DNA from: Arenicola marina
Lineage: Eukaryota; Annelida; Polychaeta; Arenicolidae
Direction: 5' to 3'
Length of the DNA: 64,000 nucleotides
NCBI GenBank assembly: GCA_964019135.1
Contig: OZ025258.1
Span: 16,337,771-16,401,770 of the forward strand
Below are positions 46,610 through 58,625 of the stretch, piece after piece. A model generated the notes under the pieces. That model did not search any database, was not told the DNA's origin, and saw only the letters and a program-made list of their open reading frames with translations. The translations under genes were made by a program, and so were the position numbers. How positions within the stretch are numbered: the first letter of the stretch is position 1; every line of letters begins with the position of its first letter.

Positions 46610-49600
46610 ATGGCTGACGTGGATCAGAGTTCCGTGCCGGTTTTGGCAGTTACTGCTGCCGTTGGTGCCGTTGTGCTCCTTTTTGTCATGATTTGTGGAC
46701 TGGGGAGAAAACACGACGACGAGACGCAGAAGCAGGGTAGGTTACTGAGCTGGACGCTCTCAAATGACAGCAAAGCGTCCGTTTACAGTGGCGTCTTGCA
46801 CCACGTCCACAGACCACACACTGTCCACAGTCACTGGTCACAGAGTCACTGAGTCAGCATTCAATCTATTTCAGAACTTCATACAGACAGTCAGTTTAGG
46901 ACATCAGCTGATAAGTTTAGAACTCCAACTGCTCAACAACAAATCTTAACGGCAACAGTGTGTGCTGGCACATTCAGACCACAGACAAGTAACTCGACCA
47001 CCAGTAAGCAGTAAGCAATTTCCAAATAATAAATCAGGAAAATAAGTTACCAATACCAGGCTAGGGCAAAGTCTCCTAATTCAAGCAACATAAGCAATAG
47101 GGCCATAATGCATGTAATGGGGAAGGAGGGGGGGGGGATAAGGTCTTGGCGGTAACAGTTATATGTCATATAAATGATTAGTTCTATAGCTGTAACATAG
47201 TCCGCTCTAATATGGGTCCAGTCACTGAACTGGCGGTAGCTACAGCGGCTTGTTTGCAGGACTACATTACTAGTAGCCCCATGTGACATTGTCGGAAAAC
47301 AACGCCACATGTCTTAACCATCAAATCTTGTATGGCAATGCATAAACATATATAGCGAGAAGCGGTGTTGATGGCGAGAACTTTTTAGAGTATGGGAATA
47401 GTTTTTAGAAGTATGTATCTATCAACTTACTTTATTATTTTACTTCAAGTCTTCATTATTCTGATGATAATCTGGGCTCGCGCTAGGATATTTTTTTCAT
47501 TAGCCAATTTGGCTAATTCCATGGAAAAACATTAGCCAAAATTAGCCAAATATTTTTGTTGAAAAAAACATGAATAAAAATGTGTTTGTAGTTGAAATTT
47601 TTTATTCGCCATTTTGGCGAGTGTCCAGGAAGTTTTTATCGCCAAACCCGAATTTTCTCGCCAAATGGCTATTGGCGAATGCTAACGCGAGCCCAGATAA
47701 TATTTAGTATTTTCTCAAGCCAGCACAATCTGTTCATCTCTTGATGATATCAAGATGCCTCCCGCAAAGCAAAAATCTTAAACAGCCAGCTTAAATATAA
47801 TATAATTAAATGAAGGCATAAATATGAATTGCAATGGTTTATCTGTTGTCTGCATTCACAAATCGATCTTTTCCATAATATAACGCTATTTCAACTACGG
47901 TGTCATGCTCACAATGCTTTAAAGCCACAGGCAAATCCTACTCTGAAAATGCGACTTATACACCAGTGCCATTTATATATGGCTCAAGTCTCAAAGTTTC
48001 TAGAAATCAGTAGGTGCGACTTATACACTGGCGCGACTTATACCCTGGAAATTACGATAGTATTTCTGATAATATATAATTGAAAGCTTCATCATGTTCA
48101 TACCATTGTTCTTTCAGATGGTATTTGTTATTTGAATGTACAGAAAAAAATCAAGGGCCTATAACTTTGCATCAAGATAAATCTCTGTGATATATTAGGG
48201 ATTAAGCTGTATTTGAAAAACAGTAGATTGAACGGATACATTTTGATATAAAAGGGTATCCTTTTTTTGGTTATAGCAGAAAAATATGATTGAGTAGTTG
48301 TATTGTACATAAGACTCATTGAAGTATAAAGAATTTATAATAGATATTAATAGATTTTGTTTGCCCTCCAAAAAGATTCATTGATATGGAACCAATGGAA
48401 ATATCAGAATATATCTTATTTTACAGATGTTGCTGTAATATGCAGAATTATAAATTGATGGATGATGGTATTGATAAGCAGAATGCTTTGGGCAAAGAGC
48501 GAATCAATTAACTGTTGGTAAATTATGATGAAAAAAGTTCATCTAGGTATTAAGAAAAGGTATTATAAAAAGGACTAATACCAAAGGTCAGAAGGAGTGG
48601 GGGCCTACCATATGTATGCTGCATATCAAGCATGCAATTGAATTTTCAATTAAAGTAGTAATACAGAGTGAAGCAGATTATTACAGTTTATATGAAATCA
48701 TTGATATTATCCAGCTCCAGTTTTAGTGTATATCATGGATAATGATATGTATGTATACAAGTTTTTATTTAATTCTTGCTGTCTCTTTTTATTCGCAGAA
48801 GAAAACTCTGAGCATAACCATGGTGATTCCAACAAGCACCAAACTGGTGCAATACCCAAGAAAAAAGAGAAGATACCATTGCGAAAGAAGGAAAGCAAAT
48901 CTTCTTTTAACCATCCATGGTTGGCAGGGTCACTCAAACAACATGGCACACCAGTGCTCGGAATGGATTTCAGTCCAAATGGCAAACATTTAGCCACCTG
49001 TGCTGAAGGTAAAGACTTCTCTTTGTGGAGTTATTGCTTGAACATTCATGTTCATCTTCTCCATGTGAAATAAATATAATCTGTCTTTAATTTAAATCCT
49101 GAAAGCCTATGGGCTATTCGGAGAGAAGCAAATTTGTTCACTGAGCAGAAGTTGGTGGCCGGCTTTATATCCCAGCACGCCTGTTCGCTGTTTGGTATTC
49201 TGTATGATGTCAACCGTGGCTCGTAGGCCATCTGCATGCGATAAACTGTAAATAAATAGATAAATAAACTGCAGAGTTTTATGTTGAAATTGCTATTTTA
49301 CAGACTAAAAAAGATATAAAACATATGTATCATAATTTTAAGATAATTTTAGTCTTGATTCTAAAATTTTAAAAATCTAAGATGGTCCATGTAAGTAGGC
49401 TGCTTTAATACTAGAACTCAAATTGAGCATCATTTCAAGAGGTAAACGATCCTGCCATTACTGCGTTGCATTTCACATGTTGCTAGATGCTAATAGGCCT
49501 TTACTTGTCTTCTTTCAGACAGGACTATCTTGATTTGGAACGTGAAGGACTTCTTTAAGAGGGAGCACAAGTAAGATTTGGTGATCAGTATGGAATTACC

Positions 49601-52600
49601 TCTCACCATAATATGATAAAATGAAACCTTACAGCTTAAAGTATAACTTGAACTTAACTAAGAATGACTGAGTAACTTTTGCAGTATCATTTTTGTGACG
49701 TATAGCCGTATGTGGCTTCTTTACATTGACATGAACAATTCTATCATGGCAAAACAATGTCTTGGTAAAACATTATGAATATGGTGCATTGGATATTGCA
49801 TTGCTCACCTGTTGTTATAATTATTTCCTCCAGATCCTCACGGGCTAATGTGGAATTTGACCATGCCACCCAAGTTGCATTTAGTCCGGACAGCAAGTAA
49901 GTCAAAGCTACCTTTATTAAAAAGTGTTAAAAGTTCACAATTTTATTTAAATGGTTTTCTTTTTTCGATCAAAGGGAAGTGTTTTGCTTTCTTATGCTTT
50001 GAACCGCCAGACCTAGACTTCGATAGTATCTCGGTACCGGTCCGGTGCGACGTGAATAGACCAAAAGCAACCTGTGTCAACGGGATTATCCCTTTGGCGC
50101 ATCGCGTTTGGCGTTTCGCTCCATGGCGGGTACCAACAACTTTCCGGGTTAGTTCGTGATCCTTGATCCCCGTATACAGGGGTAGGTCCTTGGAGGGGTG
50201 CACAGAGGGCCCGGGCCGAGAGAGATCACAGAACCACTGTTGCGTGTTCATACAATGTGCAGTTGCAAGCCCCCGAGGAGAGACCTGCCGGCTGAGTACC
50301 CTAGAACCGCCAATACGTTCTAAAGCATCTTTATAACTAGCCAAACAGCAGACTTCTGATGCCTGCATATGCACACCGCATGAACGAAGCAACAGCCCTA
50401 AATACGGTACTCATGCGGCCAGCCTCCCCGGGGCTGCGAACTACATTGCATTACAATGCAACGGTTGTTTAAAAGGATATGTCTCTACCCTCTTGTAATA
50501 GTGCGTACCTTGTAATAAAGTAACACATATACTTATAAGTGGTTTCTTTATTAATGCTGGGTTTACCATTACATTTTTGTTATTATAGCAACTTTTTTTT
50601 TACCCTTTTCAGGGCCTTCATTGTCTCTCTGTATAACGCGAACGCAGTGAGAGTGATGAAGATAGGCAAGAAGGAAGACGGTTCATTAGGAAACTACCAG
50701 ACTGTCATAGACTTTCCCAAGGTTAGAAAAAAGATCAATTTAAAAATCAAAACTGAACCGATGTTCCTTGACCATTGCATTACGACCAGACTAAACGCTT
50801 ACATGTCCAGGCTAGTTCTCCCCGGTTGCCGCTACCTCTCAGTTGGTAACAGATGCTGAGTAAGAGATCCGGGATTCGATTCGCAGTGGCGACTTCCTGA
50901 TTTACACATTTTCTCTCATGGAAATTAACTTTTGAAATCACTATTCGAAAGCTCAAATGTATCTGTCCTATGGAAAAGAGAGTTTCTCAGTAAAACGTAC
51001 ACATACAATCACTGAGCAGTGTGTGCAAGATATGAGATGCTGGCGGTTCAGCCTACAATAAACGTGATTACACGCAGCAGCGTGTGGATGGGGGGGGGGC
51101 TCCATGGTGTAGTGGTTAGCGCACTAGACCGCAGATCAATAGGTCCTGGGTTCGAATCCGGGCTCGGGCACCTAATCTGGGACATGTTCATTCCTTCATC
51201 CTTCGTCGTCCCGGGAAGTTCCTTGGCCCAATTTAGCCCTTATGTGCACAAAAGCGGCCTACAACACAAACATTTCATTTCAGCGTGTGGATATTTATTC
51301 GGTGCTGGAACCTGTTGTTTCAATATGTCCTACCTCCTCTTTCATGGCCGCAGCAACACGATGCGGAAATCATAAACATTGGAATCGCAAGTAACGGCCG
51401 ATGGATAATGACTTGCTCAAAAGATACTACTATTAAAATATGGACCCTTAAAGGTAAATTGAAAAGGATCTCTTTGGCCGTTTATCTAACGTGTGTATGC
51501 CGGTTTGTCAGATCATCTGTTGCGAACGAGTAAATCCATGCACACCGGCTGTTCAACTAAGTTTAACACCTATTACACAGACAAGACTGAACGGTATTTC
51601 TGAGAAAAAACTAGTGGTGACCTACAGTGCCATATGCAGCCATCAAGAATCATAAATTCCGCTCTATATCTCACCATAATTTAGTGTGGGTAGCCAGTTA
51701 TTTAATGATATACCGGGAGGACACTTTGTCAAAATATTAGACCCATTATCTAAACATCAGCGGTTCTTTGCGGCTGTAGACATTTGCTGCCCTTTGGGAA
51801 ATATCCCAAATTATGTGAACGGCAATACTGCGCCAGGATTACAATCCAGAATATTTTTAAGCGTTACCGGTACTTCGGGAATTTGATAATTGCCGGTACA
51901 AAGGGTGTATGACTTTACTGCATTTCTCTTTGACAAGTTTAATGAAGCTCTTTTTTTTTTTTTTTTTTTTTTTTTCTGACTTTTTTTTTTAGGGGAAGTG
52001 CTGTCCGTCATTGATACCCATCAGATGAACAACTCCTATGGAGCTGTCTCCCCCTGCGGCCGCTTCGTGGGGTCGTCTGGTAAGTAACCAGGTAACATAG
52101 CCACGTGCACGCTGGCCATCACCACCCTAGGGAGCCGCCGTGGTCGACAAGTAGTGATCGCAGATGTCCGGCAGAAGGGCCGTTGGTTGCTTGGTTGTAG
52201 CTTCCGGACGCTTTAACCACTTTTTAGTCATATCGCGTCAATGGCAGAAGGAAGGCAGAGTGGAGCCACGTCCCGATCTTTATCCTGCGACCACTCACAC
52301 ATGGCCACAGCGGGGGCGTGAACCACCGATCCACGTGCCGTTAGACTCTCAAGTTGGGCCGCGAGGAAATTGGGGTCTAACCGAACCCTCAACATAACCT
52401 TATGTGTATAGAAACGTCACATGACCTTATGCCTTAACCCAATTCTAACATTATGACCCAATTTTAAACGTATTTCTAACCTTATACCTAACCTATTGCC
52501 AACGTGCGGTCCTTTCGTCGCGCGGTCCTCATGGATGTATGTATATGGGGCATGTTGCACCCAACCCACTTCCATTGTCCCGGGAGGTTTCTTGGGGCCC

Positions 52601-55600
52601 AATGTGCCAATAGGCGGCCATTTTGAAATTAGTGGTCAAAAAGATATTTAGCTGTACACTACGTAAGTCCATCACATTATTTCAATCTGCTGACTTGCCA
52701 GGCAAGCTACAAAACACAGTGGCGTCTTGTCCATCGATGTGGTAGTCAAGTTCAAACTTTTAAGGGCCTGGCTCACTGACTACTCAGTCGCCAATATTTC
52801 ATTGCAAACCCCACCTGTCTCTGATGACCTCAAAACGTCTTTGGCAATAAGATATCCCCGTGGTGGCAAGGCAGCGTTCGCGGCTGCAGACCAAGAGGTT
52901 TCGGGTTTAAACCCTATTTGTCCGTAAACAAATATCTCACTGTGGTTCTCGTTAAGTACAGTCTGACGTGGATAAGAATTTCGTGCCGGTTTTGGCAGTT
53001 TCTGCTGCCGTTGTAATTGAGAACTGATTTGAGAACTGGGGTCTAAAAATCACCAAGCTTAATTATGTCCATTCTTCTTCAGGTTTCACGCCAGACGTTA
53101 AAGTGTGGGAGGTGTGTTTCGACAAATCTGGTGGCTTCAAAGAAGTGACCCGCGCTTTCGAACTCAAGGGGCATACTGCTGGAGTCTATTGCTTCTCCTT
53201 CTCAAATAATTCTCACAGGTGAGTTTACAGATGCCTTAGCCCCCATGTTGTTTCCGTTAATACCATACTTAATTTATAATGTTCTTGCATCGCTTACTGA
53301 ACTGGAGCGTGAAACAATTTATTTATAGGCATGTTTTTTGTTTTTTGTTTGAGTCACCGAATGTTTTCTTGGTTTGCAACATTTATTTTATGATTATTAC
53401 ATTAATCTGGCTTTCTACTACCTCACTGCGACAATTACTTAACACATTTTTCGTTGGCCGGTTTTTCAGAATGGCAACTGTTTCTAAGGACGGAACATGG
53501 AAAGTGTGGAACACAAATGGTAAGCATTTCGGACAAGTGTTCAGAGTAACACAAACGTGTTACATATATTTTCGAGTTTATACAGAAAAAAAAGAAAATT
53601 GGCGTTAAAAAGGCAAACATTTTATTATCTTAAAACGGCAAGCAGATGTCGATATGATCATTTACATGTGCATTCGTTGTTGAAAACCTCGGAAAATAAA
53701 TAAGGTTCATACAAAAAATTTTTTGTTTCCCTGGCCTGGCCTAAAAAGCAATCTGAACCGACTTTAACTTGCAGTGATGCAGTAATGAGCCGATGGTTTC
53801 TCTTCCTCCTTCGTGTTTGCAGTCGAGTACCACTTACAGCAGGACGCCAAGGTGCTCCAGACAGGGCAGTTCAACCACGTGGGCCCCAGCATGGTGGCCC
53901 TCGCCCCAAACGCCATGTCCCTGACCGTCACCTCCGCTCAGGACATCAGCTTCTTCAACGCCCTAACGGCCCAGTGTGAACACACAGCCGAGGGGGCTCA
54001 CAACGGTGAGTCCCTCGTCAAGCTGGGGATAGGGGCCGGCCCGATAGCTCAGTGGGTTAGAGCGCTCGCCTTGAGTGTTCTGGCCACCTGAAAGTCGAAC
54101 GGCACGTGGATTGGTGGTGGTTCGAGCCCCGCTGTGGCCATGTCTGTGTGGTCGCAGGATAAATATCCCATGTCCTCCTTCGTAAAGAATAGGGGGTTAC
54201 CCCGGGGACATGGCTCCACTCTTCTTTCCTTCTCCCATTGCCGTGATATGAACAAAAGTGGTTAAAGTGTCCTGAACATACAACCAACCGACTCACTGTG
54301 TTATCCTTACAGTTACCATCACGTGATATAGATATAGACACGCCCCCCCCCCCCATCCATCCCCTTTATCTTACTCTGACAGCTGGGAATCTTCCTAGCT
54401 CAATTGGTCGTGGGTTCGCGCCCTGGTAACTGAATATGCATGGGGCCTGTTTTATCCAACCCAATGTTGTTGCAGGAGTTTTTTTCAGTCCGATGTAGCC
54501 TTACATGGGCACAAAAGCCAAGCTGGGATATTCATTGGCCCACTTTAGCCCTGTGGCGGATTTCATAAACGCGGTTTAGCCGACTACGGGGCTAAAGTTA
54601 CAATGTATCGATTTTAGCCGACTAAGCCCCGTAGCCGGCTGAACTATATACGTGAAATAGGCCCACCGTGTGCACCAATAAAAACACTCCAACATCGTCA
54701 TTTCACGCTTCACAACCAAGGATAATTTGTTGAAAATAATCGATCCGACTGATTTAACCAATTTTTTTATGTTAATTTGAGATGTAACTAGCCCTCTCCG
54801 TATAATCATATCTGTTAATCGGTTGATAGAAAGAAAGAACTATTGGATCGCAACGATTGGGCCAACTCGATATACTATCTATATATCATATCTAAGCCTC
54901 GGCTTCTGCTCCTTGCCAACCTATTCCGTCTTGCTTTGTGTACTCGTCATGGCTATAAAGATTATTATTATTATTAATATTGTTATTATCATTATGATAA
55001 TTATTATCAGCTGCCGTGACGAGCGTCCAGTACGACCCCAGCGGCCAGTACGTGGTGACGTCAGGGGACAAGCACGTGCACGTGTTCCACAACGTGGTGG
55101 GTTACCGCGCCCTCATCGCCGACCTGGCCCAGCAGCTGAAGAAGGCCACGACCCAGGCCATGAAGGAACGCATCCAGCTTCAGACGCAGGAGGCCAGGTG
55201 GGCGGTCGCAGGATAAAGATCCTTTTCCCTCGAAAACAGTAGGGGGTTACCTCGGGGGACATGGCTCGCATTGAGCGCTCTGGCCACGTGAGAGCCAAAC
55301 GTTACGTGGATCGGTGGTTCGAGCCCCGCTGTGGTCATGTCTGTGTGGTCGTAGGATAAAGATTCCTTCTCCTTCTCTCTCGCAAAGAGTAGGGGGTTAT
55401 CCCCGGAGACATGGCTCCGCTCTTCCCTTCTTTTTCCCATTGACGCGTGGAGCGGTGGTTCGCGCCCCGCTGTGGCCATGTCTGTGTGGTCTCAGGATAA
55501 AGATCCCATGTCCTTGTCTCTCGCAAAAAGTAGGGGGTTACCCCGGGGGACATGGCTCCACTCTTCCCCCTTTTTCCCGGTGACGCGATATTACCAGAAT

Positions 55601-56156
55601 TTTGGTTAAAGCGTCCTGAATATACAACCAACCTGTTTAGCGACCCGGGAGCTTTTCGGGGTGGGGGGGGGCGGGGTTATTTATTGGCCATGTTGCAAAC
55701 GCCTGAGTCCCTTAAGCTGATCGTGCCTTGGTATATTATAGTTTAAAGATAACGTTGTTTTCTGAAGATGAGCAAATACCCAAAGTGTTTCAGTAAATGA
55801 ATTACGTTTTTTTTATTCTTCTTCATTTTTCTTATTTTTCTTATTCCATGAAATCTCTCTAAACTGTGTAGTATGCGTTTGTAGAAATTTTGAAAACTAC
55901 GGCCCGTCTTGTTGATTTCTGGAAGCTCTGCGTATGGGCCACGTATGGCTAAACCTGAGGGGCGATAACAACCTCATCCAATGTCAGTTCTAACAAGTTG
56001 TAGTGTATGTATTATAACTAAGCCTTAAATATGACATTTCCATGTAAAATGTTTTACAATACAAACTTAACACATTAAATCTTCATGTGCTTTTGTTTCG
56101 TCTTTTTTATTTGCAGAGACAAACTGAAAGCCATTGACGAGAACAAGTCAGCTTAG
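46610..56156 (+). CDS. TBL2: TBL2, transducin beta-like protein 2
   Basis: WD40 protein; human TBL2 is an ER membrane protein linked to the PERK stress pathway. Twelve GT-AG exons: 46610-46736, 48799-49008, 49519-49570, 49834-49896, 50613-50721, 51354-51453, 51993-52079, 53083-53218, 53470-53519, 53823-54005, 55011-55197, 56117-56156. All phases agree, and they give 447 residues, the same length as human. Residues about 10-30 (VLAVTAAVGAVVLLFVMICG) form a membrane anchor. WD-type repeats follow: GMDFSPNGKHLATCA, RTILIWNVKDF, RWIMTCSKDTTIKIW, QMNNSYGAVSPCGRFV, TPDVKVWEVCF and TVSKDGTWKVWN. A helical tail (LAQQLKKATTQAMKERIQLQ) closes it. The start at 46610 gives the anchor; an in-frame ATG at 46544 would add 22 hydrophobic residues. 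The introns are rich in SINEs. Confidence 0.96.
47470..47698. mobile_element. Small TIR element (MITE) in TBL2 intron 1
   Basis: A 13-bp terminal inverted repeat, ATCTGGGCTCGCG, at 47470-47482 and inverted at 47686-47698. The interior has repeated ATTAGCCAA-type words on the left and TCGCCAAA-type words on the right. No coding potential. Confidence 0.75.
50800..50960 (+). mobile_element. Possible tRNA-derived SINE in TBL2 intron 5
   Basis: An A-box-like CTCTCAGTTGGTAACAGATG is followed by a B-box-like GGGATTCGATTCGCAG at normal spacing. No clear tRNA folding of the ends was seen, so it is read as a SINE head rather than a tRNA gene. Confidence 0.4.
51090..51280 (+). mobile_element. SINE family B with 12-bp target-site duplication
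   Basis: The best-preserved family B copy. After a G run it has the A box TGGTGTAGTGG and B box GGTTCGAATCC, then the body GGGACATGTTCATTCCTTCA ending in GCACAAAAGCGGCC. It is bracketed by CAGCGTGTGGAT at 51078-51089 and 51281-51292, a direct repeat that marks the insertion. It lies in TBL2 intron 5, 60-70 bases before exon 6. Confidence 0.9.
51951..51992 (+). promoter_or_regulatory. TBL2: Extreme polypyrimidine tract before TBL2 exon 7
   Basis: A run of 25 T, then CTGAC, then 10 T and the AG of the splice acceptor. CTGAC fits a branch-point consensus but is only about 12 bases from the acceptor. The run is long enough to vary in length between alleles. Confidence 0.7.
52190..52375 (-). mobile_element. 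SINE family A, partial
   Basis: Minus-strand copy in TBL2 intron 7, with GACGCTTTAACCAC and CATATCGCGTCAATGG in the tail half and a B box remnant near 52320. The mid body is deleted and the A-box end is decayed. Confidence 0.75.
54036..54297 (+). mobile_element. SINE family A, near full length
   Basis: In TBL2 intron 10, starting ~30 bases after the exon 10 donor. Head GGCCGGCCCGATAGCTCAGT, B box GGTTCGAGCCCCGC, body GGGGGTTACCCCGGGGACAT, and tail CATACAACCAACC. It gives the clearest view of the family consensus. A shorter tRNA-like remnant (CTAGCTCAATTGG joined to GTGGGTTCGCGCCC) follows near 54395. Confidence 0.9.
55200..55630 (+). mobile_element. Tandem array of truncated family A SINEs at an exon border
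   Basis: Three successive partial copies, each with GGATAAAGAT..C, AGTAGGGGGTTA and GGACATGGCTC; the second and third also carry a B box (GGTTCGAGCCCC, GGTTCGCGCCCC). SINE similarity begins within about five bases of the TBL2 exon 11 donor (after 55197). The last copy ends in the usual ACAACCAACC tail. Confidence 0.85.
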
Positions 56157-56372
56157 ATGCAAAACCATGGTACTCAAACCCCCTTCCTCGCCCCTGAACC
56201 CTCCTCGTCACTGATTCTCGGCAGGGAGCGCGACTGGACTGCAAGAGGCTTTCGTCTTTGCCCCCCCCCCCCCCGTTGTCATCATTACAGATTCAAAACT
56301 TAAAGCTGCTCATACAGTAATATTCCACCTGCATGATTTTCACAATCTCTGGGAGCAGCGTCCTAGAAACAC

Positions 56373-56521
56373 CATGTCTGTATGGTCGCAGGATAAAGAT
56401 CCCATGTCCTTCGCAAAGAGTAGGGGGTTACCCCCGGGGACATGGCTCCACCCTCCCTTCCTTCTCCCATTGACGCGATATGACCAAAAGTGGTTAAAGC
56501 GTCCTGTATATACAACCAACC
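56373..56521 (+). mobile_element. SINE family A, 5'-truncated
   Basis: Begins inside the body at ATGTCTGTATGGTCGCAGG and runs through GGGGACATGGCTCC to the ACAACCAACC tail. The tRNA-like head is missing. It lies about 220 bases after the TBL2 stop, probably within its 3' UTR. Confidence 0.85.
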
Positions 56522-56759
56522 TGGACACACCGTTAATGAAATAGATCTGTTATCAACCGTTGAAAGGCAAAAACGACAACGATATCCCAATTTCGATGAC
56601 GTTCTGCGCAAAACAGCCACTTATTAAAAAATTACCTTAATACAACATCCCCTGTTATTTATTGCATAGAGTGCATATGTAAGTAGACACCAGGCATCTA
56701 AACACCATTCCCTTTGAACATTTAGCGAGCTCTCGGCGCTTCTATCCGTTATGGTCGGT

Positions 56760-57135
56760 ATTCACAGGTGGAGGTTATATACAGGTCAATCATTTCTACT
56801 TGATACGCACATTTGGTTGCTATAGGAGGGATGGGGAACTGGAGTTGGGGGGGGGGGGGGGGTTGACAATGGACCAGTGAGTTCAGAATTCTGGACTAGA
56901 GACTGGTCCTTGTTGTCACGACTAGATCCTGATTCTATGCAGGTCGCTATATACGGGTGGTCATAAGTGGGATTTAGACACCAGAAACAGGGATCGCTTC
57001 GTCACAGGTCACAATGCGCCTTGGTCGCTATATAAACAATGGTCGTGTTTACTGCAGTGGTCGCTATATATCATGGAGATTCAACCGTCGCTGAATGAAA
57101 TGTATTCTGCGAAGAGTGGTCGCTTTATACAGGTC
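56760..57135. repeat. Degenerate interspersed GGTCGCTATATA motif
   Basis: At least six variants of GGTCGCTATATACAGG at irregular spacing, near 56773, 56814, 56942, 57023, 57059 and 57118. They look like remnants of a tandem or palindromic element with that core. Confidence 0.55.
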
Positions 57136-57939
57136 ATTACGTCATCACAGTGCCCGTTTCCATAACAGTCCTTAATGTGAGACTAGTGTGGCTCTACATC
57201 TTAATTAAAGCAATCACTTCCTCAGTGAATCCACAGTTATTTTGAGCAGTATGACTAAGGTAACACGTAGGTCATTATGTAGACTAACAGTCTCGTTGTT
57301 ACTTCCGCTCTCAGTGATTAACATATCAACGGACAAACTTGAGTGGTATACTAACTACATATGATAGATATATCCAATAGAAAAACATTCACAGTGTCAC
57401 CGAGGCTGCCGACTTATTAACATCCCGACCCGGTGAGTCCAGGAGTTCGTTACACGTGTTTTTAGCTCCTTTTATTATCCCTGAAGATTGGAAAGCTCGC
57501 AAATGCCTGAGCCAGCGCCCACAGATCATTTCTTTGGCGATCAATGCAGTTCTCTGTAGATCACCAATAACGGTTTTCTTTTATAATATCTATTTGATAT
57601 GTTATTCCGTCTAAGATATACAGGGACACCATGCTTAGATTTTACCTGGCTGTCGTTCTGCGCCGGTCCAGTTGAGATCTACAGTGGCTAGAGTGTGCTT
57701 CCAGATCAGATCAGATCGTCAGGTTGTCTTTGTCTCCAGCAATCCGGCTTAGCAGGCAAAACACGTTAGAGTCCCTGGATATTGTTATTCCTTGGATAGA
57801 ATGCAACCCTAGACCTGCACCGACGTCTATGTGGTGTAGGTTACAAAGCCCCAGGAGTCTTCCCAATGGTTGCTTGGCTACTTGAGCCCCTGTCTCGACA
57901 AAATATGTCTCTAAGCCTTGTTTCTTCCATCCATCTTCT

Positions 57940-58262
57940 GTGGCCGGCCCGGTAGCTCAGTGGGTTAGAGCGCTTGCATTGAGTGCTCTGGCCACCTGAG
58001 AGCCTAACGGCACGTCGATCGGTGGTTCGCGCCCCGCTGTGGTCATGTCTGTATGGTCACAGGATTAAGATCCCATGTCTTTCTTCGTAAAGAGTAGGGG
58101 GTTACCCCCGGGGACATGGCTCCATTCTCCCTTCCTTCGCCCGTTGACGCGATAGGACCAAAAGTGGTTAAAGCGTCCTGAATAACCAACCAAACAACCC
58201 ATTGACGCGATATGACCACAAGTGGTTAAAGCGTCCTGAATAACCAACCAACCATCCATCCA
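57940..58262 (+). mobile_element. SINE family A with duplicated tail
   Basis: Full copy with head GGCCGGCCCGGTAGCTCAGT and body GGGGTTACCCCCGGGGACAT. The tail segment, CATTGACGCGATATGACC to ACCAACCAACC, is present twice (about 58140-58193 and 58196-58252). CCATCCATCT on both sides is a likely target-site duplication. Confidence 0.85.
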
Positions 58263-58599
58263 TCTATTTCTTAGAAAGGATCATTTACAATGGAGTGGCG
58301 TTTCTTGGTCGATACCCATTTTGGTGGTGGGTACGATTTGGTTTGCTAGATGCGTACCATCCCTGTATGCCCCATATGTCCTAACCACGTGGTTAAAACG
58401 CAGTGTGAGATTCCCGTAGCGACTGTTAATGTGTATCTAACCGTTACCATCAGCAACTGGGACGTTTTGAGCTGACTGTTTGTGTTGAAGACGTTAATGA
58501 TAAAATAGATTTGTGTCTGTTTTTATGTAAGTCTACGCCGTGGATGGAATGGAATATGTGACTGACTTGTTCTGTTTTGTCCGGATGTCTATTTTAAGA

Positions 58600-58605
58600 A
58601 ATAAA
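58600..58605 (+). terminator. TBL2: Candidate poly(A) signal of TBL2
   Basis: AATAAA followed within 30 bases by a GT-rich stretch (TTTTGTCTTTTTGTAGTTG). It would give a 2.4 kb 3' UTR containing two SINEs; a nearer unrecognised signal is possible. Confidence 0.4.
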
Positions 58606-58625
58606 TATTTTGGCGTAGAGTTTTG

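Noticed and set aside
51098..51175. tRNA-like sequence with good A and B boxes
   Set aside because: The two ends do not form an acceptor stem and the unit is bounded by a 12-bp target duplication, so it is a SINE head and not a tRNA gene.
54397..54440. Short tRNA-like remnant CTAGCTCAATTGG joined to a B box
   Set aside because: A and B boxes are only a few bases apart, so it cannot be a functional tRNA; treated as SINE debris.
57950..58030. tRNA-like sequence GGCCGGCCCGGTAGCTCAGT...
   Set aside because: Repeated at least six times with the same non-tRNA body and tail; a SINE family.
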